Of a DNA stretch of 64,000 nucleotides, positions 17,231 to 25,031 are shown one piece after another. The first letter of the stretch is position 1. The number at the start of each line of letters is the position of its first letter. Made by a program: the position numbers and the translations under genes. Location of the stretch: the NCBI RefSeq assembly GCF_002744715.1, contig NZ_KZ319367.1, positions 174,134-238,133 on the forward strand, in the 5' to 3' direction. The notes under the pieces are model-generated. The model saw only the letters and a program-made list of their open reading frames with translations, searched no databases and was not told where the DNA came from. This DNA is from Marinobacter profundi. GTDB taxonomy: Bacteria > Pseudomonadota > Gammaproteobacteria > Pseudomonadales > Oleiphilaceae.

Positions 17231-19231
17231 ATGAATGACCGCAAGGATACTTCCAGTCCGCCGGAGAATGTCTCCGGTATCCGCCAACTCAGCGGATTCT
17301 GGCTTTGGGTGCCACGTATTGCCACCGTTGTGTTGACCCTCTTCACCATCGATTACCTGTTCAACCTCCAGCTCATCAATTTCATCACCAAGGTCGAAAG
17401 CCAGTTTTTCTACACCCTGGTGGCGTTGATGTTGCCGCTGGTCTATGTGCTGTGGCCGATGAACCGGCACGCGGCCCGGGACCGGGTGCCTTGGTACGAC
17501 GTCATCCTGTTCCTGGCGACGGCCGGGGTATGCGGCTTTTTTGTGTACAACGCTGAGCAGATTCTTGACCGGGGCTGGGAGTATGCCGCGCCGGATTACG
17601 CCATCGTGGTGAGCTTCCTGTTCTGGGCCACCGTGGTGGAAGCGGTGCGCCGTGCCGGGGGCCTGCCCATTGCGGTGATCGTGGCCATTGCCAGTATCTA
17701 CCCGATCTTTGCCGACCTGGTGCCGGGTCCCATTCAGGGCTTCCCGTCCTCCCCGGACCAGACGGCGATCTACCACGCCATGAGCCGGGAAAGTGTGATG
17801 GGCATTCCGCTGCAGGCGTTCGCCAATCTGGTGGTTGGCTTCCTGCTGTTTGGTGTGGCGTTGCAGCAAACCGGTGGCGGCAAGTTCTTCATCAACCTGG
17901 CGTTTGCCTTGCTGGGCCATGTGCGCGGCGGGCCGGCCAAGGTGGCGGTGTTCTCCAGTGGCCTGATGGGATCCATGAGCGGCAGTGTGATTACCAACGT
18001 ACTCACCACGGGTGTGCTCTCCATACCGGCCATGCGCCGGGTTGGCTTCAGTAAGTCCCACGCCGCCGGGGTCGAAGCCTGTGCGTCCACCGGGGGCGTG
18101 CTGATGCCGCCGGTAATGGGGGCGACCGCGTTTGTCATGGCCGCCTTCCTCAATATCCCCTATGGCACCATTGCGCTGGCGGCAGTCGTGCCATCATTTC
18201 TGTATTTCCTTGGGTTGTTCATCCAGATTGACGCCTATGCGGCCCGTCATGACCTGAAAGGCCTGCCGGCGAGCGAACTGCCCTCCCTGAAGCAGACCCT
18301 CAAGGAAGGCTGGTACTTCATCTTTGTGTTTGGTTTACTGATCTGGCTGCTGTTCTTCCTGCGTCAGGAAGCGACCGCACCCTTTTACGCCACCGCGTTG
18401 CTGCTGGTGATCAACCAGATCCTGCCGTATCAGCGTTGGGGCTGGCAGCAGGTGAAGGATTTCTTCTCCAGCTCCGGCAAGCTGTTTGCCGAACTGATTG
18501 CCATCCTGACCGGGGTGGGGCTTCTGGTCGGCGCGCTGTCGGTTACCGGATTGTCGGGAACCATCGCCAACGACCTCATCTACCTCGCCGGTGGCAACAC
18601 GCTGGTGCTGCTGATGATGGGTGCCCTGACCAGCTTCATCCTCGGAATTGGCATGACGGTGACCGCGGCCTACATCTTCCTGGCGGTGGCGCTGGCGCCG
18701 GCCCTGATCACTGGTGGCGGCATGGATCCGCTGGCGGTGCACCTGTTTATCCTGTACTGGGGCATGCTGAGTTTCATCACCCCGCCGGTTGCGCTGGGCG
18801 CCTTCGCGGCCTCGACCATCGCCGGTTCCCGACCCATGGAAACCGGGCTGCAGGCGATGCGGCTGGGCAGCGTGATCTACTTCATTCCATTCCTCTTCGT
18901 ACTCAATCCGGCACTGATTTTCCAGGGCACCTGGAGTGAGGTCACCATCGTGATTGGTCAGGCGCTGCTGGGCGTACTGTTGATTGCCGGTGCCATGCAG
19001 GGCTACCTGCTGGGCATTGGTGACCTGTCCGCCAGCCGCCTGCTGCAGTGGCCAATCCGCCTGGCCCTCATTTTCGGGGGGCTTCTCCTGGCCATCCCGG
19101 GCGGCGGGCCGGTGCCGCTGTCCAATATCGAGCTGAGTATGATCAGCGCCATGCTGATCATCCCTGCAGTGGTCGCGGCGAAGCTGGCGCTTCGCCGCCG
19201 GCACCGACGACTGGCAACGGCAATGACCTGA
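17231..19231 (+). CDS. TRAP transporter fused permease (4TM/12TM), TAXI type
   Basis: A 666-residue inner-membrane protein combining the small (4TM) and large (12TM) TRAP membrane subunits. The first ~190 residues carry four hydrophobic helices (DctQ-like); the rest shows the DctM-like core with GSMSGSVITNVLTTG, EACASTGGVLMPPVMGATAFVMA and YWGMLSFITPPVALGAFAASTIAG, hallmark segments of the fused TAXI permeases. It uses an ion gradient to import the ligand delivered by the receptor encoded just upstream. A REP-like repeat cluster begins 6 bases after its stop. Confidence 0.9.
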   Translation: MNDRKDTSSPPENVSGIRQLSGFWLWVPRIATVVLTLFTIDYLFNLQLINFITKVESQFFYTLVALMLPLVYVLWPMNRHAARDRVPWYDVILFLATAGVCGFFVYNAEQILDRGWEYAAPDYAIVVSFLFWATVVEAVRRAGGLPIAVIVAIASIYPIFADLVPGPIQGFPSSPDQTAIYHAMSRESVMGIPLQAFANLVVGFLLFGVALQQTGGGKFFINLAFALLGHVRGGPAKVAVFSSGLMGSMSGSVITNVLTTGVLSIPAMRRVGFSKSHAAGVEACASTGGVLMPPVMGATAFVMAAFLNIPYGTIALAAVVPSFLYFLGLFIQIDAYAARHDLKGLPASELPSLKQTLKEGWYFIFVFGLLIWLLFFLRQEATAPFYATALLLVINQILPYQRWGWQQVKDFFSSSGKLFAELIAILTGVGLLVGALSVTGLSGTIANDLIYLAGGNTLVLLMMGALTSFILGIGMTVTAAYIFLAVALAPALITGGGMDPLAVHLFILYWGMLSFITPPVALGAFAASTIAGSRPMETGLQAMRLGSVIYFIPFLFVLNPALIFQGTWSEVTIVIGQALLGVLLIAGAMQGYLLGIGDLSASRLLQWPIRLALIFGGLLLAIPGGGPVPLSNIELSMISAMLIIPAVVAAKLALRRRHRRLATAMT

Positions 19232-19236
19232 CGGAT

Positions 19237-19348
19237 GGGGACAGACTTGTGATGCAAGGGGACAGACCTCGGGTCTGTCCCCGGGACTCGAACAGTCCCC
19301 AAGGTAAAGCCTGGAAGAGCAGGGCAGGCCTCCGGTCTGTCCTGCTCT
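19237..19348. repeat. REP-like cluster of GGGGACAGAC inverted repeats
   Basis: Directly after the permease stop: GGGGACAGAC (19237-19246), then a near-perfect 11-bp inverted repeat GGGGACAGACC/GGTCTGTCCCC (19258-19282), a short GGGACT/AGTCCC (19283-19299), and an imperfect long palindrome AGAGCAGG...CCTGCTCT (19316-19348) whose core again reads CAGGCC/GGTCTG. These resemble REP units. They could also act as the terminator region of the TRAP operon. No transposase of the RAYT type is in the window. Confidence 0.6.
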
Positions 19349-19430
19349 GCTATGATACGGACCTCTGCCCCGGATCAGCTGCGGGCCCGCGGCAACCGCC
19401 GCGATTATTCCATCCAGACAGGAGACTGCC

Positions 19431-19742
19431 ATGAAAACCCTGCTACAGGTCGATTTCCCATACACCGGCCCCTTCGGGGACGAGATGACCACCGCCATGA
19501 AAGAACTGGCCGAATCCATCGCACAGGAGCCGGGTTTCATCTGGAAAGTCTGGACCGAAAACCCGGACACTCAGGAAGCCGGCGGCATTTACCTTTTCGA
19601 GGATGAAGCAAGCGCCCGCGCCTACCTGGAAAAACATACCGCGAGGCTGATGGGTTTTGGCATACCGCACGTCAATGGCAAGGTATTCGGCGTGAATGAG
19701 GCACTGTCGGCGATTGATAACGGGCCGGTCAGTCTTTCCTGA
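19431..19742 (+). CDS. YdhR-like monooxygenase (ABM/dimeric alpha-beta barrel)
   Basis: A 103-residue cytoplasmic protein similar to E. coli YdhR. It opens [19 protein letters not shown] and contains [26 protein letters not shown] and [10 protein letters not shown], typical of the small ferredoxin-like-fold family annotated as putative monooxygenases acting without cofactors. RBS AGGAGA lies about 8 bases before the ATG. The stop overlaps the 3' end of the convergent LysR gene by 14 bases. No substrate can be inferred; family function is poorly known. Confidence 0.8.
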   Translation: MKTLLQVDFPYTGPFGDEMTTAMKELAESIAQEPGFIWKVWTENPDTQEAGGIYLFEDEASARAYLEKHTARLMGFGIPHVNGKVFGVNEALSAIDNGPVSLS

Positions 19743-20661
19743 CAGGCGGATCCGGCAGGATAAAATCTACGTCGTCCATTGCGTCGGCAAGAAAGTCCAG
19801 CAGGGTTCGGACTGCGGGCACCAGGCCTCGCCGGGACGGAAACACCGCATGTAGGATGCCGCCCCTTGGTTGCCAGCCGGGAATCACGTTTACCAACCGG
19901 CCCTCTACCAGATCGCGGCCGGCAACAATCAAAGGCATGCGGACTACATCCAATCCGGCGATAGCGGCCTCACGCAAGGTGAAAACATCGTCAGTCACCA
20001 GGCGGGGGTCGTGACGCACCCGGGCGGAATCTCCATCCGGACCGTCCAGCCACCAGATATGCTGCCCATCCGCCGGTTCGAAATCGAGGCTGGGCATCGT
20101 GGCCAGTTCTGCCGGGTCATTCGGATGCGGGTACTGCCTCATGAAGTCCGGGGATGCCATCAGGCACTGTGGACTCTGGCATAGCACCTTCATCGTCAGG
20201 CCGCTGTCCTCCAAGGGTGGAAACCGGACTCTCAGTGCCAGGTCAAAGCCCTCCCGGATGACATCCACGCGTCGGCTTGTCGCGTCGATCTCGACTTTAA
20301 CCTGAGGGTATCGTTCCATGAACTGGACCAGCAGTTTCCCGACATGAAAATAGATTAGGCCGGGCGGGCAACTCAAACGAACCACGCCTCTTGGCTCGGC
20401 CCTGGAGCGGTCTATAACTTCTTGGGCGGCTTCAGCCTCCACCAGCATTGCAACACAGTGACGGTAGTACTCCTGGCCTAACTCCGTGACGGTAAATCGC
20501 CGGGTTGAGCGGTTGATCAGGCGGGTATCCAGACGATCTTCCAGAATCGCAATCCGACGGCTCAGTTTGGACTTTGGTACACCCATTGCCCGACCCGCCG
20601 GGGCAAATCCGCTGTGGTCAACCACTTGGACGAAGTAATAGAGATCGTTCAGGTCCTGCAT
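19729..20661 (-). CDS. LysR family transcriptional regulator
   Basis: A 310-residue regulator. The N-terminal winged helix-turn-helix (about 1-60) reads [39 protein letters not shown], the standard LysR DNA-binding pattern with Arg-rich recognition helix; the periplasmic-binding-like effector domain occupies about 90-295 ([20 protein letters not shown]). It is most like the YafC/AaeR-type group. It is transcribed away from ycaC, with 106 bases between the start codons, so it probably controls that gene and itself. The effector is unknown. Confidence 0.9.
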   Translation of the reverse strand: MQDLNDLYYFVQVVDHSGFAPAGRAMGVPKSKLSRRIAILEDRLDTRLINRSTRRFTVTELGQEYYRHCVAMLVEAEAAQEVIDRSRAEPRGVVRLSCPPGLIYFHVGKLLVQFMERYPQVKVEIDATSRRVDVIREGFDLALRVRFPPLEDSGLTMKVLCQSPQCLMASPDFMRQYPHPNDPAELATMPSLDFEPADGQHIWWLDGPDGDSARVRHDPRLVTDDVFTLREAAIAGLDVVRMPLIVAGRDLVEGRLVNVIPGWQPRGGILHAVFPSRRGLVPAVRTLLDFLADAMDDVDFILPDPPVRKD

Positions 20662-20767
20662 TAAAAATTGTCCTGTTTATAGAACGGTGAGTATAAATTT
20701 TGCCGCCTACACGTGTCACAGCTTTTTTCCTAAGCTAGTTGGACAATCAACCACAGGGAGAAAGAAC
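20662..20767. promoter_or_regulatory. Divergent LysR / ycaC control region
   Basis: This AT-rich 106-base gap lies between two start codons facing apart. It contains a TATAAA-like box around 20692 and LysR-type T-N11-A possibilities, but no operator can be fixed with confidence. The ycaC RBS (CAGGGAG) lies at its right end. Confidence 0.45.
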
Positions 20768-21388
20768 ATGTCATTCAACTACAATCGACTGGATAAAGAC
20801 GATGTTGTGCTGCTGATGGTGGACCACCAATCCGGGCTGCTGTCCCTGGTTCGTGACTTTAGCCCGGATGATTTCAGGAACAATGTGTTGGCCCTGGCCG
20901 ATATCGCCAAATTCTTCGATATCCCGTCGATCCTGACCACCAGTTTCGAGGATGGCCCCAACGGGCCTATGGTGCCGGAGCTGAAGGAGATGTTTCCTGA
21001 CGCGCCTTATTTTGCCCGCCCGGGTCAGATTAACTGCTGGGATAATGAGGACTTTGTCAAAGCCGTAAAAGCCACCGGCAAAAAGCAGATACTGATCGCG
21101 GGTGTGGTCACAGATGTCTGTGTTGCTTTCCCGACACTGTCTGCCCTGGCGGAGGGGTATGAAGTATTTGTGGTTACCGACGCCTCAGGCACGTTCAACC
21201 TGACCACGCGGGATGCGGCCTGGAGTCGAATGGAACAGGCCGGAGCCCAACTGATGAACTGGTTCAGTGTAGGTTGTGAGCTGCACCGTGACTGGCGCAA
21301 CGATATTGAAGGGTTTGGCGGCATCCTGGCCAAGCATCTGCCTCAATACGCCAATCTGATCCAAAGCTACACCGCCCAGAAGGGATAA
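20768..21388 (+). CDS. ycaC: YcaC-like isochorismatase-family hydrolase
   Basis: A 206-residue cysteine hydrolase. ATG 20768 is chosen since GGGAG is 8-9 bases upstream and the N-terminus MSFNYNRLDKDDVVLLMVDHQ aligns with E. coli YcaC; a longer frame from 20687 has no such support. D19 in MVDHQSGLLSL and C118 in AGVVTDVCVAFP are the catalytic Asp and Cys, at the same positions as in YcaC. The blocks LTTSFEDGPNGPMVPEL and VVTDASGTFN are also conserved. YcaC forms octamers and its natural substrate is not known. The adjacent divergent LysR is the likely regulator. Confidence 0.87.
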   Translation: MSFNYNRLDKDDVVLLMVDHQSGLLSLVRDFSPDDFRNNVLALADIAKFFDIPSILTTSFEDGPNGPMVPELKEMFPDAPYFARPGQINCWDNEDFVKAVKATGKKQILIAGVVTDVCVAFPTLSALAEGYEVFVVTDASGTFNLTTRDAAWSRMEQAGAQLMNWFSVGCELHRDWRNDIEGFGGILAKHLPQYANLIQSYTAQKG

Positions 21389-21463
21389 ACGCACACGGCC
21401 AGGTCCCTGCTCCCATGGAGGGCGAGCAGGGAAGCTTTGCAACCGCCAATCACTGAGCTGCGG

Positions 21464-21955
21464 TTATGGTCGCGGCCGCGGCAGATGCATCAAGGGCAGG
21501 GCGGAGGGTGGCTTGACGGTGGAGATGGCAAAGTTGCTGCGAATGTCGCTGACACCGGGGAGTTTCAGCAACGTCTTCTGCAAGAAAGCTTCATAGCCGG
21601 CGAGATCCGGCACGGTAACCTGTAGCAGAAAATCTGACTCGCCAGAGACCAGATGGCAGGAGATCACCTCGGGCAGGTTCACCACGGCTTCCCGGAAGGC
21701 CTGGTCGACTTTGTCATCATGCCGTTCGACCTTGATTCCGACGAAAACCGTCATCTCCAGCCCAACGCCGGCCCGATCCAACTCGGCGTGATACCCCCGA
21801 ATGATCCCCGCCTGTTCGAGAAGACGTACCCTGCGCAGGCAGGGCGAGGGCGAGAGCCCGACCTCTTCTGCAAGTTCCACATTACTGAGGCGCCCGTCCC
21901 GCTGAAGGGCTGCCAGAATTCGTCGGTCGAGATTGTCGAGTTTCTTGTTTGGCAT
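21464..21955 (-). CDS. Lrp/AsnC family transcriptional regulator
   Basis: A 163-residue regulator. The N-terminal helix-turn-helix (LDNLDRRILAALQRDGRLSNVELAEEVGLSPSPCLRRVRLLEQAGII) is followed by the RAM/ACT-like ligand domain (GLEMTVFVGIKVERHDDK, VISCHLVSGESDFLLQVTVPDLAGYEAFL). It faces away from a LysE-type exporter gene across a 136-base gap, an arrangement in which an Lrp-type protein commonly senses the amino acid and turns on its exporter. The C-terminus (PPSALPLMHLPRPRP) is a short low-complexity tail. Confidence 0.92.
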   Translation of the reverse strand: MPNKKLDNLDRRILAALQRDGRLSNVELAEEVGLSPSPCLRRVRLLEQAGIIRGYHAELDRAGVGLEMTVFVGIKVERHDDKVDQAFREAVVNLPEVISCHLVSGESDFLLQVTVPDLAGYEAFLQKTLLKLPGVSDIRSNFAISTVKPPSALPLMHLPRPRP

Positions 21956-22047
21956 TAGTTATCACTTTTGGCGACTCAGAGTGAAAGAATATACCAAGTT
22001 TCTCTGAAATCCATGGTGATTACGCAATCCTGATAATTGTCGATTGC

Positions 22048-22080
22048 CTTACGCTAGTTACCGGGATGTCTGAGCGTAAG
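22048..22080. promoter_or_regulatory. Inverted repeat in the Lrp / LysE divergent region
   Basis: CTTACGC (22048-22054) and GCGTAAG (22074-22080) form a 7-bp inverted repeat with a 19-base gap, ending 11 bases before the exporter start codon. It could be an operator for the Lrp-type protein or a 5' leader hairpin covering the ribosome-binding site. Confidence 0.4.
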
Positions 22081-22091
22081 GTGGCGGAGTC

Positions 22092-22727
22092 ATGAACAAT
22101 CTTGAGGTGTACCTGGGCACCCTGGCCATCGCGTACATGGTGCCCGGGCCGGACCTGGTGCTGGTGCTCCAGGTATCCAGTTCCCTGGGGCGAGCCCAGG
22201 CAATGGCCGTGGCGGTCGGGTTAGCGTTGGCGAGAGGGGCCCATGTGGCCCTGGCGGCCGCGGGGCTTGCTGCGGTTCTTGCCACCTCGGTGCTGGCATT
22301 CGACCTGGTCCGGTGGATCGGGGTGGCTTACCTGATCTGGCTGGGGCTCCGGATCGCCCGTTCCCCCTCCTGGATTCCGGGTACCGAACCCGCGGCTGGT
22401 GGGGCCCCGAGCTGGTCCTATCGCCAGTCCTTTATGCGGGGATTCGTCACCAACATCAGCAACCCGAAGGCACTGCTGTTCTGTTCAGTCCTGTTACCCC
22501 AGTTCATACTCCTCGACGCCGGGCCCGTCGGTGTTCAGTTCCTGGTATTAGGCCTGATACTGGTCGCGATGGGATTCATCTTCGACGCGGTCTACGGAGC
22601 CCTGGGCCTGGCGCTCGGGCGGTGGATGCGGGGTCATCCCGCAGTTCAGGTCGCCCAACGGTTGTTGTTCGCTTCGGTTCTGATCGGGTTCGGCATTCGC
22701 CTGGCCTTGATGTCGCGGCTAGCGTGA
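22092..22727 (+). CDS. LysE/RhtB family amino-acid exporter
   Basis: A 211-residue inner-membrane protein with about six hydrophobic helices. It opens MNNLEVYLGTLAIAYMVPGPDLVLVLQ, where the PGPD box is characteristic of the RhtB/LysE family, and carries FMRGFVTNISNPKALLFCSVLLPQF, the conserved NPKA loop. It likely exports an amino acid or related compound under control of the divergent Lrp-type regulator. Substrate not predictable. The ATG is preceded by GGCGGAG, an acceptable RBS. Confidence 0.9.
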   Translation: MNNLEVYLGTLAIAYMVPGPDLVLVLQVSSSLGRAQAMAVAVGLALARGAHVALAAAGLAAVLATSVLAFDLVRWIGVAYLIWLGLRIARSPSWIPGTEPAAGGAPSWSYRQSFMRGFVTNISNPKALLFCSVLLPQFILLDAGPVGVQFLVLGLILVAMGFIFDAVYGALGLALGRWMRGHPAVQVAQRLLFASVLIGFGIRLALMSRLA

Positions 22728-22964
22728 TCGGTTGCCCGGGTTTGGGGTTGCGAGTGCGGTTGCGGGTGTCCTTGGCAGCGTCATCGGCGGTTCCCCCTGG
22801 GGTAGCGTCAGCGGCTTTGATAATCAGGTGTACTGTCAGGATATTTTACACTTGTGTGAGGCCTGGCCCTGCCGGTTCCCCGCAACCTCAGCAATACGGG
22901 CCATGGTTCGATAATTGCTTGGTTCCCCGTTGACGGATCATCGGCATACTGAGGGACGGACCGC

Positions 22965-23498
22965 GTGAAGAACCTTCTTATACTAATGCTTGCTTGTCTG
23001 GCGCCGGCTGCGAACGCCGCCTTGATTACCTACAGCTACGATCATCCCATCGCGAACCAGTATGAGAGTCACAATGCGACCGCGACAATCGAGGTGGATT
23101 CGGTGCTGCGTGGCCTGGTCTCTGTCCAGTTTACCAGTGCCCCCGTAACCTTCAGCTGGACCGGGCTGGTGCCGTTGATGTACGACCAACCGGTGTCGGA
23201 TACCGGCGCTCTTTACGAGAATGGTTTCGAACCGTTCGTGGTGGACAATTTCGAGTTCTTCCTGTTTCTTGACCTGTTTTACCTGGAAGCCGGTGCGGAT
23301 ATTTTTGACCACCTGGACCTAACCGCGCCGTTTGAGGGCGCGTACGTTGCCAATCTGGACTCCGGAACGCATTACTCGCTGACCGGCCGTCTGGAGAAAG
23401 TACTGCCGGCCAAGGTGCCAGAGCCTTCCAGTTTGCTGCTGTTGCTTGCGGGCGTGTTGGGGATTGGGTGGTATCGCTTGGGGCGGGCGGGTAGCTGA
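22965..23498 (+). CDS. PEP-CTERM sorting domain protein of unknown function
   Basis: A 177-residue exported protein with no recognised functional domain. It starts at GTG (GAGGGA about 9 bases upstream) with a signal peptide MKNLLILMLACLAPAANA, has a beta-rich middle (residues 20-140), and ends with a PEP-CTERM tail: VPEPSS (about 152-157), a hydrophobic helix, then R-rich GRAGS. PEP-CTERM proteins are cleaved by the exosortase EpsH and linked to exopolysaccharide production. No exosortase or PrsK/PrsR is in this window. Upstream, at about 22829-22851, TGTCAGGATATTTTACA resembles the box I recall ahead of PEP-CTERM genes. Confidence 0.75.
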   Translation: MKNLLILMLACLAPAANAALITYSYDHPIANQYESHNATATIEVDSVLRGLVSVQFTSAPVTFSWTGLVPLMYDQPVSDTGALYENGFEPFVVDNFEFFLFLDLFYLEAGADIFDHLDLTAPFEGAYVANLDSGTHYSLTGRLEKVLPAKVPEPSSLLLLLAGVLGIGWYRLGRAGS

Positions 23499-23508
23499 CA
23501 GGGGGCAA

Positions 23509-23585
23509 TGGTGCCCCCGGCAGGACTCGAACCTGCTACCTTCCCCTTAGGAGGGGGACGCTCTATCCAGATGAGCTACGGGGGC
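23509..23585 (-). tRNA. tRNA-Arg (anticodon CCT)
   Basis: On the minus strand the 77 bases fold as a complete cloverleaf: acceptor GCCCCCG/CGGGGGC, D-arm GCTC/GAGC, anticodon stem TCCCC/GGGGA with loop CTCCTAA (anticodon CCT at 23549-23551, reading AGG), variable AGGTA, T-arm GCAGG-TTCGAGT-CCTGC, discriminator A and an encoded CCA (23509-23511). The 3' end lies only 11 bases from the stop of the PEP-CTERM gene on the other strand. No integrated element is seen at its 3' end. Confidence 0.97.
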
Positions 23586-23672
23586 ATTGCGCTGTGAAGG
23601 CCGGTATAATAGCGGGCCCGGCGGCGTCTCTCAAGGCTCGCCTGATTTCACGTGTAATAGCTGCGGAGTTTA

Positions 23673-24389
23673 TTGTTGTCTGAGCCCTGTCTGGTCAGTG
23701 TGATAATTCCGGTCTGGCGGGAGGCTGCCACCATTCAGGCCAGCCTGCAGGCCCTGACGCCACTGCGGGTGGCGGGGGTTGAGGTGCTGGTGGTGGATGC
23801 CGGCAGTGATGACGGCACCGTGCGGCTGGCAGAGCCCCTGTGCGATCGGGTGATTGTGTCCGGTCGGGGCCGGGCGGTGCAGATGAATGCCGGGGCCGGG
23901 GAGGCAAGGGGGGACATTCTGTTGTTTCTTCATGCGGACACCCGGCTGCCGTTCGCGGCCCTGGAGCATTTGCGGGATTTCGCCGTCAGTAATCGCCAAT
24001 GGGGCCGGTTTGACGTCCGGCTCAGCGGTCATCGCCTTATCTATCGGGTGATTGCCTGGTTCATGAACCGGCGATCGCGGCTGACGGGTATTGCGACGGG
24101 GGATCAGGCGATGTTTGTCCGGCGTTCGGTCTTCGAAGCCTTGCAGGGTTTCCGGCCGATTGCCCTGATGGAGGATGTGGAGTTGTCGTCCCGGTTGCGC
24201 ACCGCCTCGCCGCCCTATTGTATTGATGACCCGGTGGTTACCGACAGCCGCCGCTGGGAGCAGCAGGGTGCCTGGCGCACCATCTGGCTGATGTGGCGCC
24301 TGCGATGGCGCTATTGGCGGGGAGAATCCCCGGAATCTCTGGCAAAGGTGTACCGCGCAGATGTCCGACGTCCGACAAGCCAATCCTGA
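23673..24389 (+). CDS. Arsenosugar-type glycosyltransferase, TIGR04283 family
   Basis: A 238-residue family 2 glycosyltransferase. It starts with tandem TTG codons (23673/23676) behind GGAG. The N-terminal VSVIIPVWREAATIQASLQAL, VLVVDAGSDDGT and FLHADTRLP give the GT-A nucleotide-binding and DxD-like motifs; ATGDQAMFVRR and LMEDVELSSRL are the family acceptor-side blocks. This family (rSAM/selenodomain-associated transferase 2) is linked by genome context to arsenosugar synthesis. It overlaps the next gene, a TIGR04282 member, by 29 bases, so the two are translationally linked. The radical SAM partner (ArsS) is not in the window. Confidence 0.82.
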   Translation: MLSEPCLVSVIIPVWREAATIQASLQALTPLRVAGVEVLVVDAGSDDGTVRLAEPLCDRVIVSGRGRAVQMNAGAGEARGDILLFLHADTRLPFAALEHLRDFAVSNRQWGRFDVRLSGHRLIYRVIAWFMNRRSRLTGIATGDQAMFVRRSVFEALQGFRPIALMEDVELSSRLRTASPPYCIDDPVVTDSRRWEQQGAWRTIWLMWRLRWRYWRGESPESLAKVYRADVRRPTSQS

Positions 24390-25014
24390 TTGTGAGTTGG
24401 TGATCCAGTTCGCCAAGTGGCCGGAGGCGGGCAGGGTGAAAACCCGGCTGATGCCGTTGCTGGGGGCGGAAGGTGCGATGAATGCCCATCTGGAGCTGAC
24501 CGCTCAGGTGCTGGACAACCTGGTTGCCAGTGGCCGGCAGGTGCAGTTCTGGTGGGACCGTGAGCGTCCCGAGGTGCCGGCTGAGGCCGCTCCGATTCTG
24601 TCGAAACTGCAGGATTACGGGGTCGGCCAGGGCGTTCAGCAGGGTGCGGATCTCGGGCTGCGGATGACGTCGGCACTGGCCGAGGGGCTGCAGCGCTATC
24701 CTCGCGCGATGATTGTCGGCAGTGATTGCCCGTCGGTGGATCCGGCTTATGTGGCGGCCGCCTTCCGGGCCCTGACAGACCATGATGTGGTTCTGGGGCC
24801 TTCAGACGATGGGGGGTACGTGCTAATCGGTGTGCGACGGGTGGTGCCTGGTATGCTGGAAGGGATTGCCTGGGGCACCCCCGAGGTGCTGGAGCGTACC
24901 TGCGAGCGGCTAGCGGGCTGCGGCCTCAGCGTTCACCTGCTGGAGCCGCGCTGGGATGTGGACGAGCCGGGCGACTGGCAGCGCTACCTGGCGCTGCTTC
25001 AGTCGCCGGCCTGA
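24361..25014 (+). CDS. Arsenosugar-type glycosyltransferase, TIGR04282 family (DUF2064)
   Basis: A 217-residue nucleotidyltransferase-like glycosyltransferase. Blocks VIQFAKWPEAGRVKTRLMPLLG, MIVGSDCPSVDPAYV, VVLGPSDDGGYVLIGVRR and WGTPEVLERT define the DUF2064 (rSAM/selenodomain-associated transferase 1) family. The start ATG lies inside the end of the upstream transferase gene. The pair commonly travels with arsenite methyltransferase and radical SAM genes; here they are alone. Converges with the M16 protease, 17 bases between stops. Confidence 0.82.
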   Translation: MSDVRQANPDCELVIQFAKWPEAGRVKTRLMPLLGAEGAMNAHLELTAQVLDNLVASGRQVQFWWDRERPEVPAEAAPILSKLQDYGVGQGVQQGADLGLRMTSALAEGLQRYPRAMIVGSDCPSVDPAYVAAAFRALTDHDVVLGPSDDGGYVLIGVRRVVPGMLEGIAWGTPEVLERTCERLAGCGLSVHLLEPRWDVDEPGDWQRYLALLQSPA

Positions 25015-25031
25015 GTCCGGGGTCTGGCAGC

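Noticed and set aside
22740..22925. Sigma-54 promoter before the PEP-CTERM gene
   Set aside because: TGGC-like sequences are present, but none has a correctly spaced GC at -12.
23509..23585. tRNA-Arg as the attachment site of an integrated element
   Set aside because: No integrase, no direct repeat of the tRNA end and no mobile genes on either side were seen.
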